DNA of 64,000 nucleotides, from positions 62,001 to 126,000 of the forward strand of contig CAXXPU010000017.1 of assembly GCA_963666875.2 (NCBI GenBank), in the 5' to 3' direction. Both the position numbers and the translations under genes were made by a program. Position 1 is the stretch's first letter, and each line of letters starts with the position of its first letter. Below, piece after piece: positions 16,324 through 24,878 of the stretch. Origin of the DNA: G963662655 sp963666875 (GTDB lineage Bacteria; Cloacimonadota; Cloacimonadia; Cloacimonadales; JAIOQZ01). A model generated the notes under the pieces. That model made no database searches. It was not told the origin of the DNA and saw only the letters and a program-made list of their open reading frames with translations.

Positions 16324-18156
16324 TCAGAAGTTCTTGGGTGGCATGACGAATCGATAAGCCACTTCCTCAAGATCGGACTGACCCCCTTCTAAATGAACCT
16401 CGGGATAATCCGGAGGTGGATCCTGTATGAATCGATTATCGTATCGATAATCTTTATCGTAACCTATTCCATTTCCGTCCGCGCCGGGCGCATTGATACC
16501 TTGAACGGGAAGTTCGCCGAAACGATAGTTTTCCGGATCCCACCAGCCATTGTCCTGGTCTGCGTTGCCGCTACGGTGAACGAATCCTCTTCTTCTTTGT
16601 GCTACCGATCCCCAGATGAAGATGTTACCGCGTTCGAGGTAGGGGATATCTTCCGGCCAGATCGGGTTGTACCAGGGATAATCCGGGCGATTGTCCGGGA
16701 AACCGATTCCTTCGGCAGTATTTGCCGGCCAGGGCCAGTAGTGTGCCGGAGCTTGCGGCGGGTACTTGCACAGGTGCAGGTCGATGAACGAGTAGTCGCC
16801 CTGATCGGGAGTGCTTCTGTGCGGGAACTGATATTCGAACGTGAAGATGCCGTCATCTTGTGTATTGTCACCCTCGCCCATTGCGCACATGGCGGCGTAG
16901 ATGTAGATTCCCGGGTAGATGCTGTCGTTGTCCAGCGTTCCGCAGTTGGGCTGCAAGCGCTGGTTGGTGTAGGGATGTTTGTATCCGTATCCGACGTAGA
17001 TGCTCTCCTCGGAGACGATTCCGACGTAGTCCTGCGTGTTCAGCGTAGCGCCGTCCGAGCCATCGGGGGCGAGTCCGGGAGCGGTGCCGGCAAGGGTGAT
17101 ATCGTCAACCAGGTAAATATCTTTCGAGCAGCCCCATGTCTGTGCGCCGCGGAATTCACCCTTGAGCCAGAGCTCCGTATAAATCATGACCGATCCCTCG
17201 CTGATGTTCCAGTGATGGGGTCCGGTCCAGACCGTATCGACAAAGGTGATCGTGTTCGTGTTGATCTGATCGCCGACCGGGCCGTAGGGCGGGTAGCTGT
17301 TATAGACCGGCACCTCGGTGGGATATGGATCCGCGATGATTTCGCCGGTGTAATAGGTGACGCTCATCCCATCGACTTCGCAGTAGAGGATGTCGGTTGC
17401 ACCCCAGTTGGCGGGGAATGTCTGTCCGTTCTGCCGAATCAGGTCCGCGGTGGGGGAGAAGATAACGCCTGGAGCATTTTCTTCCCATCCGTTGAGGAAC
17501 AGGTCTTCATAGTTCGGTGTGTAGGGATTGAACACGAAAGCTCCGTTTGTGGTAACCTTCTCGTGGAAGAGCGGCCATCCACCGACATTCTTGAAATGGA
17601 TATCGGTGTTGCTGTGAACCTTTCCCCAGAGTTCGTCGTAACCGTAGAACCACACTTCGGTATCGAAGATGGACATGTCGCAGTCGGTGAAATACATGTA
17701 TCCCGCGATCGTCCTGTTGGCGTAGGTTCTGGTGGCGGCGGTCTCGACAGGGGATTTATCCTTACCGTTGAAATAGGAGACCGAATTGGCTGGTCTGCGG
17801 TATGTCTTGGCTTTCGAGATGACGGTTCTGCGATTACGATGTGTCGCCGCAGCTCCTTCAATATTGCGTGAAACCTGTGTTTTAATCGCGTGTGTCGATC
17901 GATTCATCCCGCTACTGATTTGAATTTCCCGAATGGGCAGCAGCATGTGGTTGGTCGATGATCCGAAATAGCCGGTTGCGACCAAACCGCGGGACATCTC
18001 AGCGCGTATCAGGTGAAGTTGTTGGACCTTGTCGAGAGCATAGTTCGTGAAGACGTTGTCACGAGATGCTATCGTACTGAAGATCAATCCAGATACAGCG
18101 GCAAAGATCATAAGAACTATCGACATGATGATGTTTCCGTTTTCCTTCTTCAGCAT
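16324..18156 (-). CDS. Giant pilin-like protein 1 (PilX-type N-terminus, DUF4900-like body)
   Basis: A 610-residue protein and the most divergent of four tandem paralogues. I take the ATG at 18156 (AAGGTGG site), not the upstream GTG. The N-terminus KENGNIIMSIVLMIFAAVSG is one hydrophobic helix like the anchor of T4P minor pilins of the PilX type. The large beta-rich body holds motifs shared by all copies: WGKVHSNTDI, LIRQNG, LWLKGEFRGAQTWGC, GIVSEESIYVGYG, DYPWYNPIWPE, RGxxFIWGSVAQRRRGFVHR, YDKDYRYDNRFI and a terminal PPKNF. The body resembles DUF4900-type proteins; that label is from memory. Proteobacterial PilX is only about 150-200 residues. A pilus-tip or surface-layer role is inference. 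Confidence 0.7.
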   Translation of the reverse strand: MLKKENGNIIMSIVLMIFAAVSGLIFSTIASRDNVFTNYALDKVQQLHLIRAEMSRGLVATGYFGSSTNHMLLPIREIQISSGMNRSTHAIKTQVSRNIEGAAATHRNRRTVISKAKTYRRPANSVSYFNGKDKSPVETAATRTYANRTIAGYMYFTDCDMSIFDTEVWFYGYDELWGKVHSNTDIHFKNVGGWPLFHEKVTTNGAFVFNPYTPNYEDLFLNGWEENAPGVIFSPTADLIRQNGQTFPANWGATDILYCEVDGMSVTYYTGEIIADPYPTEVPVYNSYPPYGPVGDQINTNTITFVDTVWTGPHHWNISEGSVMIYTELWLKGEFRGAQTWGCSKDIYLVDDITLAGTAPGLAPDGSDGATLNTQDYVGIVSEESIYVGYGYKHPYTNQRLQPNCGTLDNDSIYPGIYIYAAMCAMGEGDNTQDDGIFTFEYQFPHRSTPDQGDYSFIDLHLCKYPPQAPAHYWPWPANTAEGIGFPDNRPDYPWYNPIWPEDIPYLERGNIFIWGSVAQRRRGFVHRSGNADQDNGWWDPENYRFGELPVQGINAPGADGNGIGYDKDYRYDNRFIQDPPPDYPEVHLEGGQSDLEEVAYRFVMPPKNF

Positions 18157-18175
18157 AGCTTCCACCTTGTTTCCG

Positions 18176-20006
18176 TTAAAAATCAGTTGGTGATTGAATA
18201 AACGACGTCATTACTTCAGTAAGTTCCAGATTTCCGTTTACACGCTGTACTATGGGGAAATCCGGAGGCGGACTGCCCATGAAGCGGTAATCGTAGTGAT
18301 AACTTTTATTATATCCAATGCCGGAACCGTTGGCGTCGGGAACGTTCACTCCCCAGGCATTGGTTCCGTAAATATAATGATCAAGGTCCCAGTAGTTGCT
18401 CGAATCCATCGGATCGCTTCCGCTGCGATGCATGAAGCCTCTTCTGATCTGTGCGACGGATCCGAACAGATAGATCCTGCCGCGTTCCTTGAAAGGAAGC
18501 TGCTCGGGCCAGAGCGGGTTGTACCATGGATAATCTGGTCCCATCCTGTCAGGACATGCGCTCATGCCTCCTGGTGACAGCGGTGAGGGCCAGTAGGGCG
18601 GATTCTGCGGCGGATACCAGCTCAGATGCAGGTCCGGGTACGTATAGGTTGTGCCTCCGCTCGTGACATCGGGTGTCCCATAGTGCGGGTACTGGTACTG
18701 GAATGTGAACACGCCGTCCAGATGAGATTCGCCCTGTCCGTCACCGAGCGCGCAGAGCGCTCCGTAGATATAGATATCCGGGCAGTTGTAACGATGGCGG
18801 TGGCCGTCAGCCATCACGTCCCGTAGTCCGTACTGAATTAAAATCTGTTTTTCCGAGACAATGCCCAGATAATCGACACGATTTATCGGGACATCGCCCG
18901 TTCCGTCCGGATGCTCTCCAACCGGTGTGTGTCGATAGGTGATGTCATCGACCAGGTAGATGTTCTCTGCACAGCCCCATGTCTGAGCGCCTCGCACCTC
19001 GCCTTTGAGCCAGAGCTCGTTGAAAACGAATACGGAGCTTCCGTCTGGAACTGTACCGGACTCTCCTCTTGTCCATACGGTATCCTTGAACGTGATCACG
19101 TTGACTCCGATAGAATCTCCGACTTCGCCATAGGGCGGGTAGTCATCGTAAACCACCAGGGTTTCCGGCGCATGTTCCCAGATATTGCCAAACATCACGT
19201 CATACGAAGAGCCTTGGAGATTCACATAGACGATCTCATGGGAATCCGAAGGACGATCGCCGAAAGGCTTGATTCCGTGCTGACGGATCAATTCGGCCTT
19301 ATGCTTGAAGACGACTTCCGGCGCTTCCTCGGTATATCCATCGAGGAAAACTTCATCCATGTCGGGCGTACCGCCGTAAAACTGGAAATGACCGGCTGTA
19401 CTGACGTGATCGTGGAAAGTCGGCCAGCCGGCAAAGTTCTTCAGCCAGATGTCCGTGTTGCTGTGAACGCGACCCCATATCTCTTCGTATCCATAATAGT
19501 ACACCGGGTCTTCGTGTACGGATTCGTTGGTTTCGGTCAGTTGCCCGAAGGAGGCGAAGGTCTCGGCGGTGTACATTCTGATCGCGCTGCATTCGCCAGG
19601 CGATTGCTCTCTTGAACCGTAGTAGTCGGCGTATGTGGCAGGGGCAGCGGAATGTTTTCGACTTGGACATCACGCTATGGGTATAGGAACGGGAAAGGCT
19701 GTTGCCTGACAGGTTGCGCTGAACCTGCGTCTTGAAGACATGCGTCGATGTGGTGACGCCGTTGTCCATCTCGACCTTGCGTATGGGCAATGTAGCGATA
19801 TCGAGGCTGGGGGACATGCCAATCATGGACAGATATCCTCTCATCAATTCGGATCGCACGAGATGTACCTGCTGAACCGCGTCGAACTGGTAATTCGAGA
19901 AAACTGTATCGCGATTGGCGACCGTAGCGAAAACGAGACCCGATACGACGGCCATCACAACGAGCACCATCGAAATCAGAACATTTCCGTTTTCTTTTCT
20001 CAACAT
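18176..20006 (-). pseudogene. Giant pilin-like protein 2, frameshifted near 19636-19650
   Basis: Second paralogue, in two frames. From ATG 20006 (AAGGAG site) the first frame encodes the pilin-like helix (KENGNVLISMVLVVMAVVSG) and continues to about residue 120 (SKSKTFR), where homology ends. The other frame, open to 18176, encodes ATYADYYGSREQSPGE and then the whole conserved body (WGRVHSNTDIWL, IRQHG, KGEVRGAQTWGCAENIYL, YYDYRFM-like end, SPTDF). The switch lies in a stretch containing CCCC at about 19645. Joined, the product is about 609 residues, equal to its neighbours. Both halves keep normal codon use and no other lesions, so it is a recent mutation, an assembly error, or less likely programmed or phase-variable. 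Confidence 0.75.
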
Positions 20007-20021
20007 TTCCAGCTCCTTCGG

Positions 20022-21872
20022 TTAAAAATTCTCTGGCGGACGCTTGACACTCATCGCGACATTCCTGAACTGACCGCCTTTACCCCTGATACTGACCTCC
20101 GGGAAATCCGGGGGCGGGTTATCGATAAATCTGTAATCGTAATGATATGCTTTATCGTAGCCGGTTGGTCCGGTTCCCAAGCCGCCGTTAATCGTCTGTT
20201 TACCGTACGCATTGATGCCGTATATGTAGTTATCCAGATCCCAGTAGTCGGCAGTGTCGAGCGGATCGCTGCCGCTTCTACGGACATGCCCGCGACGGAA
20301 CTGCGATAACGCGCCATACAGGTGGATTGTACCGCGCAGCCTGATGGGCTGAGCTTCCGGCCACAGCGGATTATACCACGGGTAGTCGGGTGCCATGGTA
20401 TCGCCGGTCTGGCTGCCGTAGATTGCCTGATTGACCGGTGCGGGCCAGTAGGGTGGGTTGTTCGGCGGATACCAGCACAGATGCAGATCCGGATACGTGA
20501 AAAGTTCTCCACCGTACCAGGTATTGGGTGTGCTGTAATGCGTATATTGATATTCGAAGGTGAACTGCCCGTCTTCGTGCGGTTCGCCGCCGCCGTCGCC
20601 CAGTGCGCAGAGTGCTGCGTAGATATAGATATCGTCGCAATTGTAGTGATGCCGCAGAGAGTCTGCCATCATGTCCTTGAGTCCGTACTGAATGAAGATG
20701 CGTCTTTCGGAAACGATACCCATGTAATCCGATTCGTTGACAGGGTCTCCGAAGTATCCATCGGCTGCTTCACCGCAGGTTGTTCCCTGATAGTATATGT
20801 CGTCCACGAGGTAGATGTCTTTCGCGCATCCCCATGTCTGCGCGCCGTACACCTCTCCCTTGAGCCAGAGGGTGTCGAAGCAGAACACGGAGCTACCGGA
20901 CGAAACGAATCCGGAATTGCCGTGCGACCAGGTCGTATCCACGAATGTAATGATATTGTAGCCGAGTGAATCGCCCACGGGTCCCATCGGGGGGTAGTTG
21001 TCGTAAACATAAAGTGTTTCAGGCTGGCTTGGATAATCGCGCACGTGAATATCGCCGTACATCACGTTGTATCCGGAGCCGACAAGCTCGACATAGACGA
21101 TTTCATGCGTGGCAGATTCGGCATCGCCAAAGGGTTTCATGCCGTTCTGGCGGATCAGGTCCGCAGTCGGAGTGAATTCTATCCATCCGGCTTCCTCGGT
21201 ATAACCGTCGAGAAACACTTCGTCCATGGGTGCTGTTCCGCCCAAGACCCGAATGTGTCCGGCGGTGCTGACATGATCGTTGAAGGTGGGCCAGCCGGAA
21301 GCTTCTTCGATCCAGATATCCGTATTGCTGTGTACGCGACCCCAGAGCTCGTCGCCACCATAGAAATATACCGGGTCTTCGTTTACCGATTCGTCGGTGT
21401 TCGTCAGATACATGTATCCGGCAAATGTCTCCTGCTGGAGCAGGTGCTCGCCGTATTTCTCGATCGGTGATTTGTTCTTTGAAGCGTAGTAGCTTGTGTG
21501 GGAAGGCGCGGTTCTGAATCCCTTGATCTTACTGCGAATGAGGCGTTTGTTGGACACATTCATTCCCGATGAAGAGGTGAACTTACCCAGGAGCGTCTTC
21601 ATCGCGTATGTTGTTGAAGAGTAACCGTGTGCTACCTGAACTTTCTTGATCGGCAGCAGAACCTGGTCTGTCGATCCGGTGTATTCCTGGTTTGTGCGGA
21701 CACCGCGTGATATCTCCGAGCGAAGCCAGTGCAATTCCTGCGTCGAATCAAGCGCCAGTAGAGTAGAGGTTGCATCGCGTGATGCGACGGTGCTGAAAAC
21801 CAGACCGGACACAACCGCCATCATGACGATTACGATCGAGATAACAACGTTTCCATTCTCCTTTTTCAACAT
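20022..21872 (-). CDS. Giant pilin-like protein 3
   Basis: A 616-residue paralogue. ATG 21872 has GAGGAG upstream; an earlier in-frame start at 21899 adds nine poorly placed residues. N-terminal helix KENGNVVISIVIVMMAVVSG, then LDSTQELHWLRSEISRGVRT, shared with copy 4. The body has WGRVHSNTDIWIEEASGWPT, LIRQNGMKPFGD, LWLKGEVYGAQTWGC, YNCDDIYIYAALCALGDG, PDLHLCWYPPNNPPYWPAP and a PPENF end. Copies 3 and 4 are closest to each other by eye over most of their length. No enzymatic motif is evident; aromatic-, Pro- and Gly-rich segments suggest a beta-rich extracellular structure. Confidence 0.72.
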   Translation of the reverse strand: MLKKENGNVVISIVIVMMAVVSGLVFSTVASRDATSTLLALDSTQELHWLRSEISRGVRTNQEYTGSTDQVLLPIKKVQVAHGYSSTTYAMKTLLGKFTSSSGMNVSNKRLIRSKIKGFRTAPSHTSYYASKNKSPIEKYGEHLLQQETFAGYMYLTNTDESVNEDPVYFYGGDELWGRVHSNTDIWIEEASGWPTFNDHVSTAGHIRVLGGTAPMDEVFLDGYTEEAGWIEFTPTADLIRQNGMKPFGDAESATHEIVYVELVGSGYNVMYGDIHVRDYPSQPETLYVYDNYPPMGPVGDSLGYNIITFVDTTWSHGNSGFVSSGSSVFCFDTLWLKGEVYGAQTWGCAKDIYLVDDIYYQGTTCGEAADGYFGDPVNESDYMGIVSERRIFIQYGLKDMMADSLRHHYNCDDIYIYAALCALGDGGGEPHEDGQFTFEYQYTHYSTPNTWYGGELFTYPDLHLCWYPPNNPPYWPAPVNQAIYGSQTGDTMAPDYPWYNPLWPEAQPIRLRGTIHLYGALSQFRRGHVRRSGSDPLDTADYWDLDNYIYGINAYGKQTINGGLGTGPTGYDKAYHYDYRFIDNPPPDFPEVSIRGKGGQFRNVAMSVKRPPENF

Positions 21873-21909
21873 ACTCAGCTCCTCGGTAAGAGAGTTCAAC
21901 AGGTTCGTT

Positions 21910-23763
21910 CTAAAAATTCTGTGGCGGTCGCTTGATCTTCATCGCGACATGCTGGAATTGACCGCCTTTACCTTCGATGTTCACCTCAGGGAAATCCGGT
22001 GGTGGGTTATCCATGAAGCGGTAATCGTAGTGGTAGGCCTTATCGTAGCCTACGCCGGAACCATCACTGTTGGGCGCGTTCGTTCCCCAGGCATTCGTAC
22101 CGTAAATGTAGTTGTCGAGATTCCAGTAGCTTGCCGAATCCAGGGGGTCTGCGCCGCTACGATGCACGAATCCCCGGCGAACTTGAGCGACAGAACCGTA
22201 CAGGTAGATCGAACCGCGTTCCTTGTAAGGCGCTTGTTCGGGCCATATCGGATTGTACCAGGGATAATCGGGTCCCATCGGGTCGGGACATGCCGCAAGG
22301 CTTCCGGGTGCACGAGGAGCCGGCCAGTAGGGCGGGTTGTTCGGTTCGTACCAGCAGAGGTGGAGGTCGGGGTATTTAAAGTATTCTCCGCCGGCATAGC
22401 CGTTGGGAGAACCCCAGTGCGGGTACTGGTACTGGAATGTGAAGGTTCCGTCTTCGTGCGGTTCCCCCATTCCGTCTCCGAGTGCGCAGATTCCCGCGTA
22501 AATATAGATGTCCGGGCAGTTGTATCGATGCCGGAGGGAGTCCGCCATTACGTCGCGCAGACCGTACTGAATGATCACGCTCTGCTCGGAAACGATGCCC
22601 ATATAGTCGGTATTGTTGACGGGTCCGCCTTCGCTTCCGTCCGGGGCTTCACCGAGGTCGGTGCCGACGTACTTGATATTATCGACAAGATAGATGTCTT
22701 CTGCGCAGCCCCAGGTCTGAGCGCCGTAAACTTCGCCCTTGATCCAGAGTTCGTTGAAGCAGAAGATCGAGTTTCCGCTGGGAACGTTCCCCGATTGTCC
22801 GCAAGCCCACGTCGTATCCATGAATGTGATGACGTTGTAGCCGATCGAATCGCCAACCGTTCCATGAGGCGGATAGTTGGTATAAACGTAAAGTGTTTCG
22901 GGTTGCGGAGGATAACTTTTTTGATCGATATCGCCGAACATAACCTCGTAAGTCGAACCGTCGAGCTTCACATATATGATGTCCTGTGTGGGAGACGCCG
23001 AGTCGCCGAAGGGTTTGAGGCTGTTCTGGCGGATGGTTTCGGCGGTCGGGTTGAATTCGATGACACCCGCTTCCTCGGTATATCCATCGAGGAAAACTTC
23101 GTCCATGTCGGGCGTACCGCCGTAAAACTGGAAATGACCGGCTGTACTGACGTGATCGTGGAAGGTCGGCCAGCCGCCGACGTTTTTGAGCCAGATATCG
23201 GTATTACTGTGTACGCGTCCCCATATTTCGTCGTAACCGTAGAAATAGACGGGATCTTCATTGACCGATTCGTCAGTGTCGGTCATGTACATATAACCGG
23301 CAAATGTGTTTTGCTGGAGCATTCTTTCGCCGTATTTCTCGATCGGTGACTGGTCTTTCGTTCCGTAATAACTGGTGTAGGACGGAGTGGTTCGGAATGC
23401 TTTGATCTTGGATTTGATCGTACGTTTGTTCGCCGCATTCATGCCGGAGGATGTAGTGTATCTTCCCAGCATGGTTTTCATGGCGTATGTTGTCGTGGAA
23501 AAGCCATGAGCTACCTGTACCTTTTTAATAGGTAGAAGGTAATTATCGGTAGAGCCGACGTACTCCTGGTTCGTCCTGATACCGCGGGTAATTTCCGATC
23601 GCATCCAGTGCAGTTCCTGTGTCGAGTCCAATGACATCAGAGCTGATGTCGCATCGCGAGAAGCGATCAACGACAGCGTCAGACCTGATATCACCGCCAG
23701 TAGTGTGATTAGAATCGATATCGCGAGATCACCGCGCTGATTCCTGAGTATTTTCTTCCACAT
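21910..23763 (-). CDS. Giant pilin-like protein 4
   Basis: A 618-residue paralogue and first of the four in transcription order. The start is ATG 23763 with GGAGGGG upstream; the long ORF extension to 23925 runs into the preceding prepilin gene. The N-terminus NQRGDLAISILITLLAVISG resembles a prepilin cleavage site (G followed by D) but lacks Glu5. The body matches the family: WGRVHSNTDIWLKNVGGWPT, TIRQNSLKPFGD, LWIKGEVYGAQTWGC, NCPDIYIYAGICALGDG, GPDYPWYNPIWPEQAPYKER, YHYDYRFMDNPPPDFPEV and PPQNF. A tract of about 110 nt is nearly identical to copy 2, suggesting gene conversion. Confidence 0.72.
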   Translation of the reverse strand: MWKKILRNQRGDLAISILITLLAVISGLTLSLIASRDATSALMSLDSTQELHWMRSEITRGIRTNQEYVGSTDNYLLPIKKVQVAHGFSTTTYAMKTMLGRYTTSSGMNAANKRTIKSKIKAFRTTPSYTSYYGTKDQSPIEKYGERMLQQNTFAGYMYMTDTDESVNEDPVYFYGYDEIWGRVHSNTDIWLKNVGGWPTFHDHVSTAGHFQFYGGTPDMDEVFLDGYTEEAGVIEFNPTAETIRQNSLKPFGDSASPTQDIIYVKLDGSTYEVMFGDIDQKSYPPQPETLYVYTNYPPHGTVGDSIGYNVITFMDTTWACGQSGNVPSGNSIFCFNELWIKGEVYGAQTWGCAEDIYLVDNIKYVGTDLGEAPDGSEGGPVNNTDYMGIVSEQSVIIQYGLRDVMADSLRHRYNCPDIYIYAGICALGDGMGEPHEDGTFTFQYQYPHWGSPNGYAGGEYFKYPDLHLCWYEPNNPPYWPAPRAPGSLAACPDPMGPDYPWYNPIWPEQAPYKERGSIYLYGSVAQVRRGFVHRSGADPLDSASYWNLDNYIYGTNAWGTNAPNSDGSGVGYDKAYHYDYRFMDNPPPDFPEVNIEGKGGQFQHVAMKIKRPPQNF

Positions 23764-23842
23764 ATCCCCTCCAGGAAGATGAAAACCCATAATACAGCCT
23801 TCGTTTATTGAGTTTGGGCGTTTATTAATCTTCATGATCTTA

Positions 23843-24433
23843 CTATCTGACTTTGATTCTTGTTTCGAAGTGAACCCTTTTAACCTTGCTGTCCCCAATA
23901 TCCATTTCAGCATCCATCGATACACCCCAGAGCCTTAATCCGTCTTCAATTGGATCCGCATCGATGAACCGCAGGTCCGTTACGCGAATATCGTCGGAAT
24001 GTTCGACAGGGAAAAGAACCGTCGGAATCGAAGGTGAATCAGTACCATATTTGTAGTAGGCTTTCACGTTTTTATCGATAGGATCGTACTCGAACTGCAC
24101 GTAATCGCCCCGGTGAATTGTTTCGGTACCCTTGAATACGCACTTCAAGATACGAAATTCTCCTGGCGCGACCTGATCGTAGGAATGAAGCGTATCCGCG
24201 ACCATGATTCCCATGAATTCCCCATCGTCCGATCCCTCAATGATCATGCCGTGCTTGAAAGTGTGCATCATGTCGAAGGCGTCGTTCTGAAGGTCGGCAT
24301 ACATGTTCAACTGGTTGAACTTGGTGAAGAAGATCATCATTCCTACGCCCGCCATGAAGATCATGATCCCCGAAATGGTCAACGCAACGATCAGTTCGAT
24401 CAGCGTGAAGCCACGATCATTGGAACATTTCAA
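23843..24433 (-). CDS. Minor prepilin (GspJ/PilW-like)
   Basis: A 196-residue type IV prepilin. The processing site RGFTLIELIVALTISGIMIF has the leader Gly, mature Phe1 and the Glu5 needed for assembly, so PilD-type peptidase would cut after residue 8. The globular part (about 60-196) fits pseudopilins of the GspJ/PilW size class and has no Cys pair apart from one in the linker. The start is a TTG at 24433 with AAGGA 7 nt upstream; no in-frame ATG fits. It follows the next prepilin by 10 nt. Confidence 0.8.
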   Translation of the reverse strand: MKCSNDRGFTLIELIVALTISGIMIFMAGVGMMIFFTKFNQLNMYADLQNDAFDMMHTFKHGMIIEGSDDGEFMGIMVADTLHSYDQVAPGEFRILKCVFKGTETIHRGDYVQFEYDPIDKNVKAYYKYGTDSPSIPTVLFPVEHSDDIRVTDLRFIDADPIEDGLRLWGVSMDAEMDIGDSKVKRVHFETRIKVR

Positions 24434-24443
24434 ATTTACATCC

Positions 24444-24878
24444 TTATATTTTCTTGAAGTAGTCTTCTCGCAACGTTACTTTTCTGGTTTCTTTATCGTC
24501 TGGATTTTTCCAGGTTACGGTGATTTCGACCGCAGTGAACTCCATGGAGGCAAAGCCGGTCGAGTTGTCCGCATCGACCCACTGGCGCTTGGTCAAGGTA
24601 CCACGCAGCGTGTGTAATGCGTCCTGGTCGATGATTACGGATGATTGGCTTGGCAAGTTACTCGGTTGACCGAACCTTTCGATATTCAGCATCTGGAAAT
24701 CGAGCTCACCGGAAGCAAGCAGGATAGCGACCCTGTTGTGGTAATTTTCCACCAGGGTCGCCTCCGCATATAAAATTCCGATGTACAGCCCGATGAAGGC
24801 GACCGCAATGATCAAGCCTTCCATCAGAACCGATATCAGGGTAAAACCGCCATCCGATTGTAGAATGGTTTTACGCAT
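24444..24878 (-). CDS. Minor prepilin (GspI/PilV-like) lacking Glu5
   Basis: A 144-residue prepilin-like protein. GGFTLISVLMEGLIIAVAFI has the leader Gly and mature Phe1 but Ser at position 5 where nearly all pilins have Glu; a Glu appears at position 9. Only a few tip pseudopilins (for example GspK) lack Glu5, so this could be a tip-initiating subunit. The ATG at 24878 overlaps the pilT stop by one base (TAATG). It probably forms a minor-pilin complex with the product of 23843-24433. Confidence 0.75.
   Translation of the reverse strand: MRKTILQSDGGFTLISVLMEGLIIAVAFIGLYIGILYAEATLVENYHNRVAILLASGELDFQMLNIERFGQPSNLPSQSSVIIDQDALHTLRGTLTKRQWVDADNSTGFASMEFTAVEITVTWKNPDDKETRKVTLREDYFKKI

Noticed and set aside
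14703..16346. A 547-codon plus-strand ORF opposite pilN and pilM
   Set aside because: Pure shadow of the minus-strand genes: no ribosome site, low-complexity Val/Leu/Asp-rich translation, and both pilM and pilN are certain.
18176..20006. Programmed ribosomal frameshift in giant-pilin copy 2
   Set aside because: No slippery heptamer followed by a stimulatory structure was evident, and the other three copies are read in one frame.
21646..23349. A 567-codon plus-strand ORF (and similar ones at 16393-17871 and 18911-19615)
   Set aside because: Antisense shadows of the giant-pilin genes; they recur at the same relative position because the sense copies are paralogous, so apparent similarity among them is not evidence of coding.
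23764..23925. Longer N-terminus for giant-pilin copy 4
   Set aside because: It would overlap the preceding prepilin gene, lacks a ribosome site, and places about 50 charged residues before the pilin-like helix.
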